Notes: a model not told the origin generated them from the letters alone. A DNA stretch of 64,000 nt from Paenibacillus sp. FSL H7-0357 (GCF_000758525.1 NZ_CP009241.1:1240001-1304000), one strand, 5' to 3'. Shown: positions 8,577 to 17,792, counted from the first letter of the stretch. Numbers and translations are program-made.

Positions 8577-9097
8577 CGGAATCGGAGCCAATTAGAGACC
8601 AGGGTAGCGAGCTAATTTTCCGCCTGATGAAGCTGGAGGATATTCCCGAAATTCTTGTAATTGAGCGGGAAGCCTTCACTATGCCATGGACCGAGGAAGC
8701 GTTCCGCAACGAGCTGACGCATAATCATTTCGCTAAATATATGGTTATGGAGCTGGAGAGCCATATTATCGGGTACGCCGGAATGTGGGCAATTGTGGAC
8801 GAAGCCCATGTGACAAACATCGCCCTGCTCGAGGCCTACCGGGGACGCAAATGGGGGGACAGGCTGCTGGATGAACTGATGAAGACAGCTGCTTATTTAG
8901 GCATGAAGTCGATTACGCTGGAGGTGCGGGTCTCCAACGAGGTAGCCCAGAATTTATATCGAAAAAAAGGCTTCCGGCCCGCGGGTACCCGCAAGGGCTA
9001 CTATTCGGACAACCGTGAGGATGCACTTATTATGTGGGCGGATCTGCCGGAGTACGAGGAGCATGGAATGATGGAAGGAAGCGTGGATCTGAAATGA
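8573..9097 (+). CDS. rimI: Ribosomal protein S18-alanine N-acetyltransferase RimI
   Basis: 174-residue GNAT enzyme. It holds the RimI signatures FTMPWTEEAFRNEL, HVTNIAL near the active site, and the acetyl-CoA-binding YRGRKWGDRL followed by LEVRVSN..AQNLYRKKGF. The start overlaps the tsaB stop (ATGA) and its stop overlaps the tsaD start (ATGA), so the whole block is coupled. The tsaB-rimI-tsaD order is conserved in Bacilli. Confidence 0.92.
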   Translation: MTESEPIRDQGSELIFRLMKLEDIPEILVIEREAFTMPWTEEAFRNELTHNHFAKYMVMELESHIIGYAGMWAIVDEAHVTNIALLEAYRGRKWGDRLLDELMKTAAYLGMKSITLEVRVSNEVAQNLYRKKGFRPAGTRKGYYSDNREDALIMWADLPEYEEHGMMEGSVDLK

Positions 9098-10143
9098 AGA
9101 CAGAAACGGGCGGAGCTCAGCCTGTACTTATATTAGCCATTGAAACCAGCTGTGACGAGACATCGGTCGCGGTCATCAAGGACGGCAGCGAGGTGTTGTC
9201 GAATATTATTTCAAGCCAGATTGAGACACACCGCGCGTTCGGCGGGGTAGTTCCTGAGGTGGCTTCACGCAAGCATGTCGAGGTTATAACGCTGGTCATC
9301 GAAGAAGCGCTGGCAGCGGCGGGTGTTGAGCCGCAACAGCTGACCGCAGTTGCCGTAACGCAGGGTCCTGGGCTGGTCGGCGCGCTGCTGGTTGGCGTAG
9401 TTGCGGCCAAGAGTCTTGCGCTGGCCTGGGGCAAGCCGCTGATCGGTACGCATCATATTGCCGGGCATATTTATGCCAACCGGCTGGTCAAGGAATTGCA
9501 ATATCCCTGCATGACTCTTGTTGTGTCCGGGGGACACACTGAACTCGTGAACATGGAACGGGAAGGGGAATTCCGGATTATTGGACGCACCCGGGACGAT
9601 GCAGTAGGCGAGGCTTATGACAAAGTGGCGCGGGCGCTTGGTTTTCCTTATCCCGGCGGCCCCCATGTAGACCGGCTGGCCCGGGAGGCGGAGGAAGCTG
9701 TGCCGCTGCCGCGGGTCTGGCTGGAGCCGGATTCCTATGATTTCAGCTTTAGCGGTCTGAAGTCGGCTGTGCTGAATGTAGTCAACCAGAGCAAGATGAA
9801 GGGGCTCACACCGGATGTTGCCGGCATCGCCCGCGGTTTCCAAGAGTCGGTTGTCGAGGTGCTTGTAGAGAAAGCCGTCCGTGCCGTAAAAGCCTGCGAG
9901 GCCAAACAGCTGCTGCTGTGCGGCGGGGTTGCCGCGAACAAGGGCTTGCGTGAAGCGCTGATTGCCCGTTGTGACAGGGAAAAGATCGAACTGATCATCC
10001 CGCCGCCGGTGTACTGCACCGACAATGCGGCGATGATCGGCGCCGCGGCCTATGTCAAATGGGTGCATGATGGAGACACACCGCTGGACATGGTGGCCGA
10101 TCCCGGCTTGTCGCTGGAGAAGTGGTCGGTAGCCGCCTATTGA
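9094..10143 (+). CDS. tsaD: tRNA N6-adenosine threonylcarbamoyltransferase TsaD
   Basis: 349-residue catalytic subunit of the t6A machinery. It carries AIETSCDETSVAV at the N-terminus, the metal-binding HHIAGH, VVSGGHTELV, and GGVAANKGLR with CTDNAAMI near the C-terminus. ATG at 9094 overlaps the rimI stop and is preceded by GGAAGG; the frame remains open upstream within rimI but that part is not TsaD-like. Last gene of the operon; its stop codon lies inside the -35 of the leuA leader promoter. Confidence 0.95.
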   Translation: MKTETGGAQPVLILAIETSCDETSVAVIKDGSEVLSNIISSQIETHRAFGGVVPEVASRKHVEVITLVIEEALAAAGVEPQQLTAVAVTQGPGLVGALLVGVVAAKSLALAWGKPLIGTHHIAGHIYANRLVKELQYPCMTLVVSGGHTELVNMEREGEFRIIGRTRDDAVGEAYDKVARALGFPYPGGPHVDRLAREAEEAVPLPRVWLEPDSYDFSFSGLKSAVLNVVNQSKMKGLTPDVAGIARGFQESVVEVLVEKAVRAVKACEAKQLLLCGGVAANKGLREALIARCDREKIELIIPPPVYCTDNAAMIGAAAYVKWVHDGDTPLDMVADPGLSLEKWSVAAY

Positions 10144-10168
10144 CAGCATCTGGAGCCGCGGGTATAAT
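10140..10168 (+). promoter_or_regulatory. Consensus sigma-A promoter of the T-box/leuA transcript
   Basis: TTGACA (10140-10145), exactly 17 nt, TATAAT (10163-10168): a full match to the vegetative consensus, overlapping the tsaD stop codon. Confidence 0.9.
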
Positions 10169-10189
10169 CAAGGGCAATTAAACGAAACA

Positions 10190-10550
10190 AACGCGATGAA
10201 TGGAAGCAGTAAGGAAACTCCGGGATAAGAGAGCTGCGGGCAGGTGCGACGCAGTCGAAGGAGCCCTGAACTCGTCCGGGAGCGGAGCGGTGGAAGCAGG
10301 GGCCTCCTGTTCACAGGAGTGTTGAACGGCGTGCAGGATTGCCGTACCTTTCGTACACCGTTACGGGTTACCTCCGTGAGAGGGTGGTCGGGTAAGACAG
10401 GCGGAATTATTATGAGGCCGGATGATCTTACTTGGCTGTAAAGTGGATATCTTAGGATGGCAGAGGTTTGGCTGATCCGTGATATCAACAAGAGTGGTAC
10501 CGCGAAGGTTAACAGCCTGTCGTCTCTTGAATGAGATGGCAGGCTTTTTT
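10190..10550 (+). ncRNA. T-box leader 1 (probably leucine-specific)
   Basis: Riboregulator that senses uncharged tRNA. It has the AGAGAGCTGCGGG stem I element, a specifier segment TGAACTCGTCC in which CTC (Leu) fits, the T-box AAGAGTGGTACCGCG (10490-10504), and an intrinsic terminator (10514-10526 with 10533-10545, then T-run). The specifier reading is an inference supported by the leuA gene downstream and by the aligned second leader. Confidence 0.9.
10514..10550 (+). terminator. Regulated terminator of T-box 1
   Basis: 13-bp stem with one mismatch and loop TTGAAT, followed by six T; the 5' arm starts 9 nt after the T-box sequence, as expected for terminator/antiterminator switching. Confidence 0.85.
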
Positions 10551-10594
10551 GTATGGATTTTCAGGGATTCAGAGGTCAAAATCAATATCAATAC

Positions 10595-10901
10595 ACGCAA
10601 TGAACGGGAGCAGTAGATGACGAAGGTGAACAGAGAGCTGCGGGGTGGTGCGACGCAGTCACCGGAAAACATTGAATCTCGCCCGGGAGCGGAGCGGCGG
10701 AAAGGCAAGAGGTACGCCGCAACGGTTGTCCCCGTTAACGGACCTTCATGTATCGTGGTCGGTTCCTTATGAAACCGGTACGGGATACATGGGGAAGAGC
10801 TGGACGCAGCTGGGCTTGGCATTACCAGGAGCCTATGCGTCAAAAAGAGTGGTACCGCGGAGGGGTGACCCGCCGTCTCTTTATTGAGACGGCGGGTTTT
10901 T
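10595..10901 (+). ncRNA. T-box leader 2 in tandem (probably leucine-specific)
   Basis: Second complete T-box: GAGAGCTGCGGGG stem I element, specifier segment TGAATCTCGCCC (CTC again fits), T-box AAGAGTGGTACCGCG (10845-10859) and terminator. No separate promoter is seen between the leaders, so the two act in series on one transcript. One extra base before CTC compared with leader 1 leaves ATC (Ile) as a less likely reading. Confidence 0.9.
10869..10901 (+). terminator. Regulated terminator of T-box 2
   Basis: Perfect 11-bp stem CCCGCCGTCTC / GAGACGGCGGG with loop TTTATT and T-run. Confidence 0.88.
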
Positions 10902-11302
10902 GCGTTGTTCAGGAGGTGAACGGGGGACCGGACACCTCCGGTAACGGCGTTTGAGAGTGACGGCTTTCCGCATGCTGCGGGAGGTCCACTCTCTACTTGC
11001 TGCCGGCAGCAGTGGGCGGGAAATCAGCAGGGCCGCAAGTCGACGTGTGGTTCTGCGCAAGAAGTGCCAGGGAAGAAAACGTAAGACCAGACTGGAAGAC
11101 AAAGTATGAGACAGACAGGATGACAATGTGTTAGACAGACTGTAATACAAACTGTAATACAAGCGGAAATACAAAAATGTAATCCAAAATGTAATACAAA
11201 ATGTAATACAAAAGCTCAGACCACTACGCTGACCAACTCAGCAAAATGCATACTCACACTAAGGGGATGCGGTCAATCAACCCACTTTCAGGAGGTTATT
11301 CC
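10902..11302 (+). other. Long leader segment between T-box 2 and leuA
   Basis: About 400 bases without a gene. It holds a GAGAGTG/CACTCTC inverted pair (10953-10959, 10987-10993) and, at 11140-11214, degenerate repeats of an ATGTAATACAAA-like unit (about six copies). No terminator or promoter is evident, so leuA is presumably read from the upstream promoter. Confidence 0.5.
11140..11214. repeat. Short degenerate direct repeats (TGTAATACAAA)
   Basis: Roughly six copies of an 11-12 nt A-rich unit in the leuA leader, varying as TGTAATACAAAC, GGAAATACAAAAA, TGTAATCCAAAA. No coding role. Confidence 0.6.
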
Positions 11303-12877
11303 ATGATTATTCCGGTGAAGAAACGTATACAGATTTTTGACACGACACTGCGAGACGGTGAGCAGGCCCCCGGTGCGAGCCTGACTCCCGAGCAAAAGAT
11401 AATATTGGCCTACAAGCTCGCCGAACTGGGTGTCGATGTGCTGGAGCCGGGTTTCCCGGTCTCGAGTCCGGGTGATTTTGCAGCGGTGGAGACGATTTCC
11501 CGCAAGGTGGAGGGCGTAGAGATTTGCGGCTTCGCCCGCGCGGTCAAAGGTGACATCGATGCCGCAGTCCGGGCAACCCGGGACGCGCAGCGCCGGCGGA
11601 TTCACCTGTTCATCTCCTCTTCCGACATTCACCTGCGCCATCAGCTGCGCAAAAGCAGACCCGAGGTGGTTGCTGCCGCCCGCGAAATGACAGCCTATGC
11701 CCGCCAGTTCTGCGATGTCGTGGAATTTACCGCCATGGATGCCGCACGGACAGGGATCGACGATCTGATCGAGATGGTGGAAGCGGTCATTGAAGAAGGG
11801 GCGACTATTATTAATCTGCCGGATACAGTCGGCTATGCGCTGCCGCAGGAATACGGAGAGATGTTCCGCCGGGTGCGGCTGGGTGCCAGAGGCGGCGGGA
11901 ACGTGAGCTACAGTGCCCATTGCCACAACGATTTGGGCCTTGCTGTAGCGAACAGCCTGGCAGCGATCGAGGGCGGCGCGACCCAAATCGAGGTCACGGT
12001 CAACGGCGTTGGTGAACGTACTGGCAACTGTGCATTGGAGGAATTGGTTATGGCTCTGGAAACCCGCGGGGACGTCCTTGGCGCAGAGACGGGAATCGTC
12101 CTCGAAAAGCTGTACGATACTTCCCTGATCATCAGCGGGGCGATGCATTTTCCGATTGCCTACAATAAGCCGGTTGTCGGCAGAAACGCCTTCCAGCATG
12201 AATCGGGGATTCATCAGGACGGCCTGCTGAAGGACCGCAGCACCTATGAGATCATGGACCCTGAACGGCTGGGCATTCCGCGCAGCATGATCATTCTGGG
12301 TAAGCACTCCGGCAGACATGCGCTGAAGGACCGGGCAGCGAAGTACGGCATTGCCTTGGATTCGGCAGAGCTTGATGCGCTCTACGAATCCTTCAAGGAG
12401 ACCGCTGACCGTCAAAAGGCCGTCAGCGACGACGAACTGCTGCGGATGGTCAGCAGCACAACAGGGCAGCAGGCGCAGGTCTACGGGCTGGGCGAGGTTC
12501 AGGTGCTGGCCGGCAGTGCGCCGCGCCGTGTAGCTGCCGTTACGGTGCATCACCTGAAAAGCGGCAAGGAGACCTCGCATACCAGCACCGGCAACGGTCC
12601 GCTGGAGGCAGTCATTGCAGCGATCGCCCAAGGCATCACTGAAGAGATCCGCTTTGACGGTCTGGAGCTGCATTCGCTCGGCAGCGGTGAGAACGCTCAG
12701 GCTGAGGCTGCTGTTATGGTGGAATGGGCAGGCTGCAAATTCCGGGGGACAGCGATCCATCAGGATATTGTAATGGCGGCGGGGATTGCCTACATTGCTG
12801 CGTGCAATTCGGCGCTGCTGTCTGCCGGGGAAGAGGCTGATCCGGTGGCAGCGGAATTTCAGGCCGCGGAATCCTAA
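11303..12877 (+). CDS. leuA: 2-isopropylmalate synthase
   Basis: 524-residue enzyme that condenses acetyl-CoA with 2-oxoisovalerate, the first step of leucine synthesis. The DRE-TIM catalytic domain shows FDTTLRDGEQAPG at the N-terminus, SAHCHNDLGLAVAN with the metal-binding HxH, and NGVGERTGN; the HESGIHQDG linker and a C-terminal LeuA allosteric domain (from about residue 390) follow. ATG at 11303 has AGGAGG 7 nt upstream. It stands alone without leuBCD or ilv genes nearby, behind two T-boxes, so its control is by tRNA charging. The C-terminal domain suggests feedback inhibition by leucine as well. Confidence 0.93.
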   Translation: MIIPVKKRIQIFDTTLRDGEQAPGASLTPEQKIILAYKLAELGVDVLEPGFPVSSPGDFAAVETISRKVEGVEICGFARAVKGDIDAAVRATRDAQRRRIHLFISSSDIHLRHQLRKSRPEVVAAAREMTAYARQFCDVVEFTAMDAARTGIDDLIEMVEAVIEEGATIINLPDTVGYALPQEYGEMFRRVRLGARGGGNVSYSAHCHNDLGLAVANSLAAIEGGATQIEVTVNGVGERTGNCALEELVMALETRGDVLGAETGIVLEKLYDTSLIISGAMHFPIAYNKPVVGRNAFQHESGIHQDGLLKDRSTYEIMDPERLGIPRSMIILGKHSGRHALKDRAAKYGIALDSAELDALYESFKETADRQKAVSDDELLRMVSSTTGQQAQVYGLGEVQVLAGSAPRRVAAVTVHHLKSGKETSHTSTGNGPLEAVIAAIAQGITEEIRFDGLELHSLGSGENAQAEAAVMVEWAGCKFRGTAIHQDIVMAAGIAYIAACNSALLSAGEEADPVAAEFQAAES

Positions 12878-12937
12878 AGGAGCGCGAAGAATCCTCCTCA
12901 GGCCGTTGAGTTTTCTGACTGAAGAGTACATGGAAAG

Positions 12938-12973
12938 GCCCTCATCCTGTGCACAGCAGGATGAGGGCTTTTT
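12938..12973 (+). terminator. Terminator after leuA
   Basis: Perfect 12-bp stem GCCCTCATCCTG / CAGGATGAGGGC followed by five T. Confidence 0.88.
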
Positions 12974-13042
12974 ACTGCTGGAGCACCTCTGATTTTTTTG
13001 GCGAAAAAGGTAGAAAATTAGCGAATGCATCTTTTGTCAAGA

Positions 13043-13301
13043 TGTGGACAACGTTATCCACATATTCTGTCCGAGTTGTGTAAAAACCGTGTAAAATCAG
13101 CAATAACGCCCTTTTTTTGAAGCCTCAAAATGCTGATTTCTCCAGAGGACATTTCTTGTGGAAATTGTGGATAATGTGGATAATTCGGTGGATAAAAAGT
13201 CCTTGACAACGAAAATAGCGATTTTACGCCTAAAAAAAGGCCCCAAGGGCCTTTTTGAAGCGTGAGTTATACACGAAATCTGTGGATGAGCTTGTGGATA
13301 A
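13043..13301. promoter_or_regulatory. Cluster of DnaA boxes
   Basis: Four perfect DnaA boxes: TTATCCACA at 13054-13062, and its complement TGTGGATAA at 13166-13174, 13175-13183 (directly abutting) and 13293-13301. One-mismatch boxes lie at 13043-13051, 13187-13195 and 13281-13289. Most are in the same orientation. The cluster sits in the 478-base gap between leuA and the convergent ydiF, next to AT-rich DNA. With no dnaA/dnaN nearby it is more likely a DnaA-titrating or regulatory cluster than the origin. Confidence 0.8.
13234..13256. terminator. Bidirectional terminator between leuA and ydiF
   Basis: AAAAAGGCCC-CAA-GGGCCTTTTT, a perfect 10-bp stem that works on both strands. Confidence 0.75.
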
Positions 13302-13355
13302 GTATTTTTGAACAAATCAGAAACACTTAAAAAATATTTATTTAACGCATTTACA

Positions 13356-15311
13356 TTATTCGTCAGCAAGGTTTTCCCATTCGCTAAATAATTCTGTAAG
13401 AGTTGCTTTCTTGCTCTTCAGGTCGCTTTCATGTTCTTGAAGCGCCATATAGTCCTGATAAACTTCAGGTTTGGTCATTTCATTTTCGACACGGGCGATG
13501 TCTTCCTCAAGCCGGGCAATGTTCTCTTCCAGCTCGGAAATCCGCCGCTGGCGGTTGCGTTCCTCGCGTTTGGCCTGTTTGTCGGCTTCATAAGAGGAAG
13601 CGGTGCCTTTTTCCGCTGCTGAAGCTTCGATGTCAGCATTCCGGGACGCTTTGGCAGAGGCAAGTTCGGCTTCCTCCAGTGCGATGTCTTCAAGCTCCTT
13701 TTTCTTCTCGACATAGTCGTCATAATTTCCGAGATATTGGTCAATGCCGCCGGGGTGAAGCTCCAGAACGCGCTCGGCCATTTTATTAAGAAAATAACGG
13801 TCATGGGAGATAAAAAGCAGCGTTCCCTCGAAATCGATTAGCGCCGATTCCAGCACTTCACGGCTCACCAGATCCAAATGGTTGGTCGGCTCATCGAGAA
13901 TGAGCATGTTCGCACCGCGCAGCATGAGCTTCGAGAGTGCTACCCGTGCTTTCTCGCCGCCGCTGAGGGAAGCGACTTTCTTCAGGACATCCTCGCCGCT
14001 GAACAGGAAGTTGCCGAGGATAGTGCGGATTCGCGCTTCTTCCAGCATCGGGTACTCGCTCCATAACTCTTCCAGCACCGTATTGCGCGGATTCAACCGG
14101 GTCTGTTCCTGGTCGTAGTACGCGATTTTCACTTTTGTTCCCCAGTTGACCGTTCCGGCCGAAGGTTCGCGCGTGCCAGTCAGGCACTGCAGCAGCGTGG
14201 ATTTACCGATCCCGTTCGGGCCAATCAGCGCCGCAGTTTCGCCGCGCCGCAGCTCGAAGGAAGCGTGCTGAAACAGCGGTGCCGATTTTTCGCTGAAGGC
14301 CACAGCGACGTCACGGAGCTGAAGCACCTCTTTGCCCGACATGAAATCAGGCTCGAAGGAGAAGCTGGCCTTCTTGAGATCCCCCAGCGGCTTGTCGAGG
14401 CGGTCCATTTTGTCGAGTGCTTTGCGGCGGCTCTGCGCACGCTTGGTGGTGGAGGCGCGCACGATATTACGCTGCACGAAATCCTCCATCCGCGAGATTT
14501 CATCCTGCTGTTTCTCATATTGCTTCATGCGGATTTCATACTCTGCAGCTTTCAGCTCCATGTAGCGGCTGTAGTTCCCGGTGTATCTCCGGGACTGATG
14601 CCGTTCGATCTCAACGATGGTCGTAACCAGCCGGTCGAGGAAATACCGGTCATGGGAGACGACCAGGATGCCGCCGGCATAGCCGCGCAGGTAATCCTCC
14701 AGCCAGGTGAGCGTCTCGATATCCAGATGGTTGGTCGGCTCATCCAGCATAAGCAGATCCGGAGCCTGAAGCAGGATACGGGCCAGTGCCAGCCGAGTCT
14801 TCTGGCCGCCGCTTAACGTCGCGATAGGTGTCTCCGGTGCAAATTCACCGAAGCCCATACCATGAAGCACGCTGCGAATCCGCGTATTCATCTCATATCC
14901 GCCGTGGTCCTTGAACCAATCCGAGCGTTTAGCATACCGTTCCAGCAGGTCCTCATACCGCTTGGGATCCTCCGCGAGCCGGGGATCGGCGATACTGGCT
15001 TCCAGCTGCCGCAGCTCGGCTTCCGCTTCAATCAGCGGAGCAAAGACAGCCAGCATTTCCTCCTGAATGGTCTTGTCCGACTGGAGGCCGCTGTTCTGGG
15101 CCAGGTAGCCGATTGTGGTTTCCTTGGATTTATGAATTTGCCCGCTGTCAAAAGACATCTCGCCTGCGAGAATCTGCAGAAAGGTGGATTTGCCGGCGCC
15201 GTTGACGCCGACGAGCCCCACTCTTTCCTTCTCGTTTACTTGCAGACTTATGCCGTCCAGCACGCTTTGTATCCCATATGATTTCGTAATTCCTGTCGCT
15301 TGAAGAAGCAT
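13356..15311 (-). CDS. ydiF: ABC-F family ATPase, YdiF type
   Basis: 651-residue soluble protein with two ABC cassettes and no membrane part, the ABC-F family that acts on the ribosome. Cassette 1 has GVNGAGKST, LSGGQKTR and LDEPTNHLD; cassette 2 has GPNGIGKST, LSGGEKAR and LDEPTNHLD. The linker between them (about residues 240-320) is basic and coiled, and the C-terminus (from about 550) is a charged coiled coil. Length and gene neighbourhood (tsaD, moaC, tat, groESL) match B. subtilis ydiF, but here it is inverted relative to those genes. Whether it rescues stalled ribosomes or gives drug protection cannot be read from sequence. Confidence 0.9.
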   Translation of the reverse strand: MLLQATGITKSYGIQSVLDGISLQVNEKERVGLVGVNGAGKSTFLQILAGEMSFDSGQIHKSKETTIGYLAQNSGLQSDKTIQEEMLAVFAPLIEAEAELRQLEASIADPRLAEDPKRYEDLLERYAKRSDWFKDHGGYEMNTRIRSVLHGMGFGEFAPETPIATLSGGQKTRLALARILLQAPDLLMLDEPTNHLDIETLTWLEDYLRGYAGGILVVSHDRYFLDRLVTTIVEIERHQSRRYTGNYSRYMELKAAEYEIRMKQYEKQQDEISRMEDFVQRNIVRASTTKRAQSRRKALDKMDRLDKPLGDLKKASFSFEPDFMSGKEVLQLRDVAVAFSEKSAPLFQHASFELRRGETAALIGPNGIGKSTLLQCLTGTREPSAGTVNWGTKVKIAYYDQEQTRLNPRNTVLEELWSEYPMLEEARIRTILGNFLFSGEDVLKKVASLSGGEKARVALSKLMLRGANMLILDEPTNHLDLVSREVLESALIDFEGTLLFISHDRYFLNKMAERVLELHPGGIDQYLGNYDDYVEKKKELEDIALEEAELASAKASRNADIEASAAEKGTASSYEADKQAKREERNRQRRISELEENIARLEEDIARVENEMTKPEVYQDYMALQEHESDLKSKKATLTELFSEWENLADE

Positions 15312-15506
15312 ACCGATGAAACCTCCGCCCTTGCTTATTTCGCCTCGGCTTTGAACGCTTCGGCCATATTACATACTTATTCTATAGTTTACATGAAAAG
15401 CGTTTGCGGCGCGAGAGGTGCACCCCAGCGTCCGAAGGGGAAATCAAGGTGCTGGAGCGAAAAATAGTTGGGCATTGGTTCGTTTAACAACGTGATTCAA
15501 GCTACC

Positions 15507-15536
15507 TTGGCGAACCGGGGAGAAGAGTGGTAAACT
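15507..15536 (+). promoter_or_regulatory. Possible promoter of the cyclo-ligase/moaC genes
   Basis: TTGGCG (15507-15512), 18-nt spacer, TAAACT (15531-15536). Confidence 0.35.
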
Positions 15537-15589
15537 GAGTTTACAAACTATGATAAGCTAGGTATATGAACAAGAGGAGGCGGCTGCCT

Positions 15590-16231
15590 ATGACGGGCCA
15601 AAAGCTCCCGCTAGCTGAGTGGAAGCGGGAGCTTCGCGCGGAGAAAGCCGCCCTCCGTGACAGTCTGTCCTTGGATCAGAGGACGTCCTGGTCTTCTCTG
15701 GCCTGCAGTCATGCATCAGAATGGCTCCGGCAGGAAGAAGCATCTTCATTCATGGCCTATGTTTCGTTCCGCTCGGAGCTGGATACACGTCCGCTCATCA
15801 CCGCGGCTTGGGCGCAAGCGCGTAAGGTATTGCTGCCCCGGGTAATTCAGGCCAGCGGAAGGATGAGCCTGCATGCGGTAGCTTCCTGGGAGGATTTGGC
15901 GCCGGGAGCCTACGGGATTCAAGAGCCGATTACCGGCGCTATAGAGCTCCCGTGCCCTGAGGGAGTGCCGGATGTTGTATTCGTGCCGGGGCTGGCCTTC
16001 GACTCTCGGGGCGGACGGCTCGGTTACGGGCGCGGCTACTATGACCGCTTGCGGGCAGCTTGGGAAGCGGAGCTTCCGGAATCCGCCAGACCGCCGGTAT
16101 GGGCCGGACTGGCGTACGGACTGCAGCTGGTGCAGGAAGTGCCGATGGATGACCATGATGCCTATATGGACATGCTGATTACGGAAGACGGCATTATTCA
16201 TTGCCGGAAGGAGAGAAAGCTGTGGAGTTAA
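15590..16231 (+). CDS. 5-formyltetrahydrofolate cyclo-ligase
   Basis: 213-residue enzyme of the YqgN/MTHFS family, which converts 5-formyl-THF to 5,10-methenyl-THF with ATP. Visible marks are [16 protein letters not shown] at the N-terminus, SFRSELDT, and the family signature [13 protein letters not shown] near residue 150. ATG at 15590 follows AGAGGAGG with a 9-nt spacer and is preferred to the ATG at 15566. Its end overlaps the moaC start by 10 nt. Confidence 0.9.
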   Translation: MTGQKLPLAEWKRELRAEKAALRDSLSLDQRTSWSSLACSHASEWLRQEEASSFMAYVSFRSELDTRPLITAAWAQARKVLLPRVIQASGRMSLHAVASWEDLAPGAYGIQEPITGAIELPCPEGVPDVVFVPGLAFDSRGGRLGYGRGYYDRLRAAWEAELPESARPPVWAGLAYGLQLVQEVPMDDHDAYMDMLITEDGIIHCRKERKLWS

Positions 16232-16695
16232 CCCATTTCAATGAGCAGGGCAGAGCGCGCATGGTGGATGTCAGCGACAAGGATATTAGCAAGCGGACAG
16301 CTGTCGCGCGGAGCAAGGTGCAGATGGACCCGAACACGCTTGCGGCCATTAAAGCGGGCAAGATCGGCAAAGGCGATGTTATGGCTGTTGCCCAGGTTGC
16401 CGGAATTATGGCCGCGAAGAACACCTCCAGCTGGATACCAATGTGCCACCCGCTGCCGCTTACCGGTGTTGATATCAGCTTCTCGGATAACAGCGAAGAT
16501 GAACTCTATATAGAAGCAACCGTCAAGACGACCGGAAAGACCGGAGTGGAGATGGAGGCGCTGACTGCGGTTTCTGCGGCGGCGCTGACTGTATATGACA
16601 TGTGCAAGGCGCTGCAAAAGGACATGATTATCGGTCCGACGATGCTGGTATCCAAGAGCGGCGGGAAAAATGGAGATTACGCGCTGGAAGCTTAG
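16222..16695 (+). CDS. moaC: Cyclic pyranopterin monophosphate synthase MoaC
   Basis: 157-residue molybdenum-cofactor enzyme acting with MoaA to form cPMP. The active-site [29 protein letters not shown] and the C-terminal LVSKSGGK are intact. GTG at 16222 is taken as start: AAGGAG lies 8 nt upstream and the overlap with the preceding gene is typical of coupling. MoaC also sits near ydiF and tat in B. subtilis. Confidence 0.95.
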   Translation: MELTHFNEQGRARMVDVSDKDISKRTAVARSKVQMDPNTLAAIKAGKIGKGDVMAVAQVAGIMAAKNTSSWIPMCHPLPLTGVDISFSDNSEDELYIEATVKTTGKTGVEMEALTAVSAAALTVYDMCKALQKDMIIGPTMLVSKSGGKNGDYALEA

Positions 16696-16870
16696 CAGTG
16701 GCAATAGGCTTAGCTCAGTAGCAGATACCTGAGTGACATTCACAGTATCACCCGCAGGCGTAAGCATTTGCTAAAAAGGGCGGCGCAGCCGTTCTTCTTG
16801 GCGGAAAGTGCGAGAAGGCAGCACATTGCAGGCCTTCCATACATAATACATAGAGAGGGAGGGACAACCT

Positions 16871-17356
16871 ATGGCGTGGAAAACAGCAATCCTGACGGCC
16901 AGCGATAAAGGGGCCAGGGGCGAACGGGAAGACACGAGCGCCCAGGTTATTCGGGAACTGGTGGAAGAGGAGCTTGGCGGTGAGATTATTGAGTACCGGA
17001 TCGTGCCGGATGAGCAGGATGAGATCATTGCTGCTTTGATTGAACTTACGGATTATTTTCAGGCGGATCTGGTGCTGACTACCGGAGGGACTGATCTGGC
17101 GATTCGTGATGTTACGCCGGAAGCTACACGGCGTGTGATTGAGCGGGAGGTGCCCGGCCTCTCTGAGGCCATGCGCAGTACCGTCATGCAGAAGAACCGC
17201 GCGGTTATGCTGTTCCGCGGTATTTGCGGCATTCGCGGGAGAACGCTGATCGTTAATTTGCCGGGTACACCGAAGGGTGTCCATGAGAATCTGGCAGCGA
17301 TTATGGATCAGCTGCCTGAAGCACTGCTCATGGTAACCGGCCAATACCGTCAATAA
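16871..17356 (+). CDS. moaB: Molybdenum cofactor biosynthesis protein MoaB
   Basis: 161-residue MogA/MoaB-fold protein that binds molybdopterin and adenylylates it. It has ILTASDKGARGEREDTS, LVLTTGGTDLAIRDVTPEAT and LVNLPGTPKGVHENL-like blocks typical of the family. GGGAGGGA precedes the ATG. It lies 175 nt after moaC, so a shared transcript is possible; no other moa/moe gene is in the window. Confidence 0.9.
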   Translation: MAWKTAILTASDKGARGEREDTSAQVIRELVEEELGGEIIEYRIVPDEQDEIIAALIELTDYFQADLVLTTGGTDLAIRDVTPEATRRVIEREVPGLSEAMRSTVMQKNRAVMLFRGICGIRGRTLIVNLPGTPKGVHENLAAIMDQLPEALLMVTGQYRQ

Positions 17357-17484
17357 ACTTGTCAATTCCAGTAATGTCACAGGAATCACCCCGGATAACA
17401 GATGGATGTGTGACATAAGTTATGGTATTATTAATTTATTGTTAACGATATCATGAACGGACAAAGTGACAAGGAGGAATGACT

Positions 17485-17727
17485 ATGCTAAACGGTATTG
17501 GTGCTCCCGGAATTATTTTACTGGTTATTTTAGCGCTATTGCTCTTTGGCCCCAACAAGCTTCCTGAGCTTGGCCGGGCAGTCGGGCGGACCTTCCGCGA
17601 ATTTAAGGACGGGGCGCGTGAAATTATCAGCGAACCTGAGCCGGCCAAGAAGAGTGAGGCTCCTGTTCCGCCGGCCCCGCACATATTAGCAACAGAACTC
17701 CCGCAGGACAGACGCCTGCCGGAGTAA
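17485..17727 (+). CDS. tatA: Twin-arginine translocase subunit TatA
   Basis: 80-residue protein with one N-terminal membrane helix, the FGPNKLPELGRAVGR hinge and an amphipathic helix (FREFKDGAREI), then a polar tail. These are the standard TatA parts; it oligomerises with TatC to export folded proteins. ATG at 17485 fits AAGGAGG (7-nt spacer) better than the ATG at 17479. Confidence 0.93.
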   Translation: MLNGIGAPGIILLVILALLLFGPNKLPELGRAVGRTFREFKDGAREIISEPEPAKKSEAPVPPAPHILATELPQDRRLPE

Positions 17728-17742
17728 TACCATCCATTACGC

Positions 17743-17792
17743 GGGGGCGTTTCTCTCAGTTCTGTTTCAGACTGGGAAGACGCCCTTTTTTT
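17743..17792 (+). terminator. Hairpin between tatA and tatC
   Basis: GGGCGT...CAGT pairs with ACTG...ACGCCC and is followed by seven T. It would dampen tatC relative to tatA. Confidence 0.7.

Noticed and set aside
11288..13030. Long minus-strand open frame opposite leuA
   Set aside because: It mirrors the GC-rich codon pattern of leuA, has no binding site or family likeness, and crosses the leuA terminator.
13043..13301. Replication origin (oriC)
   Set aside because: DnaA boxes are present, but dnaA, dnaN, rpmH or other origin genes are absent, and the neighbours are leuA and ydiF.
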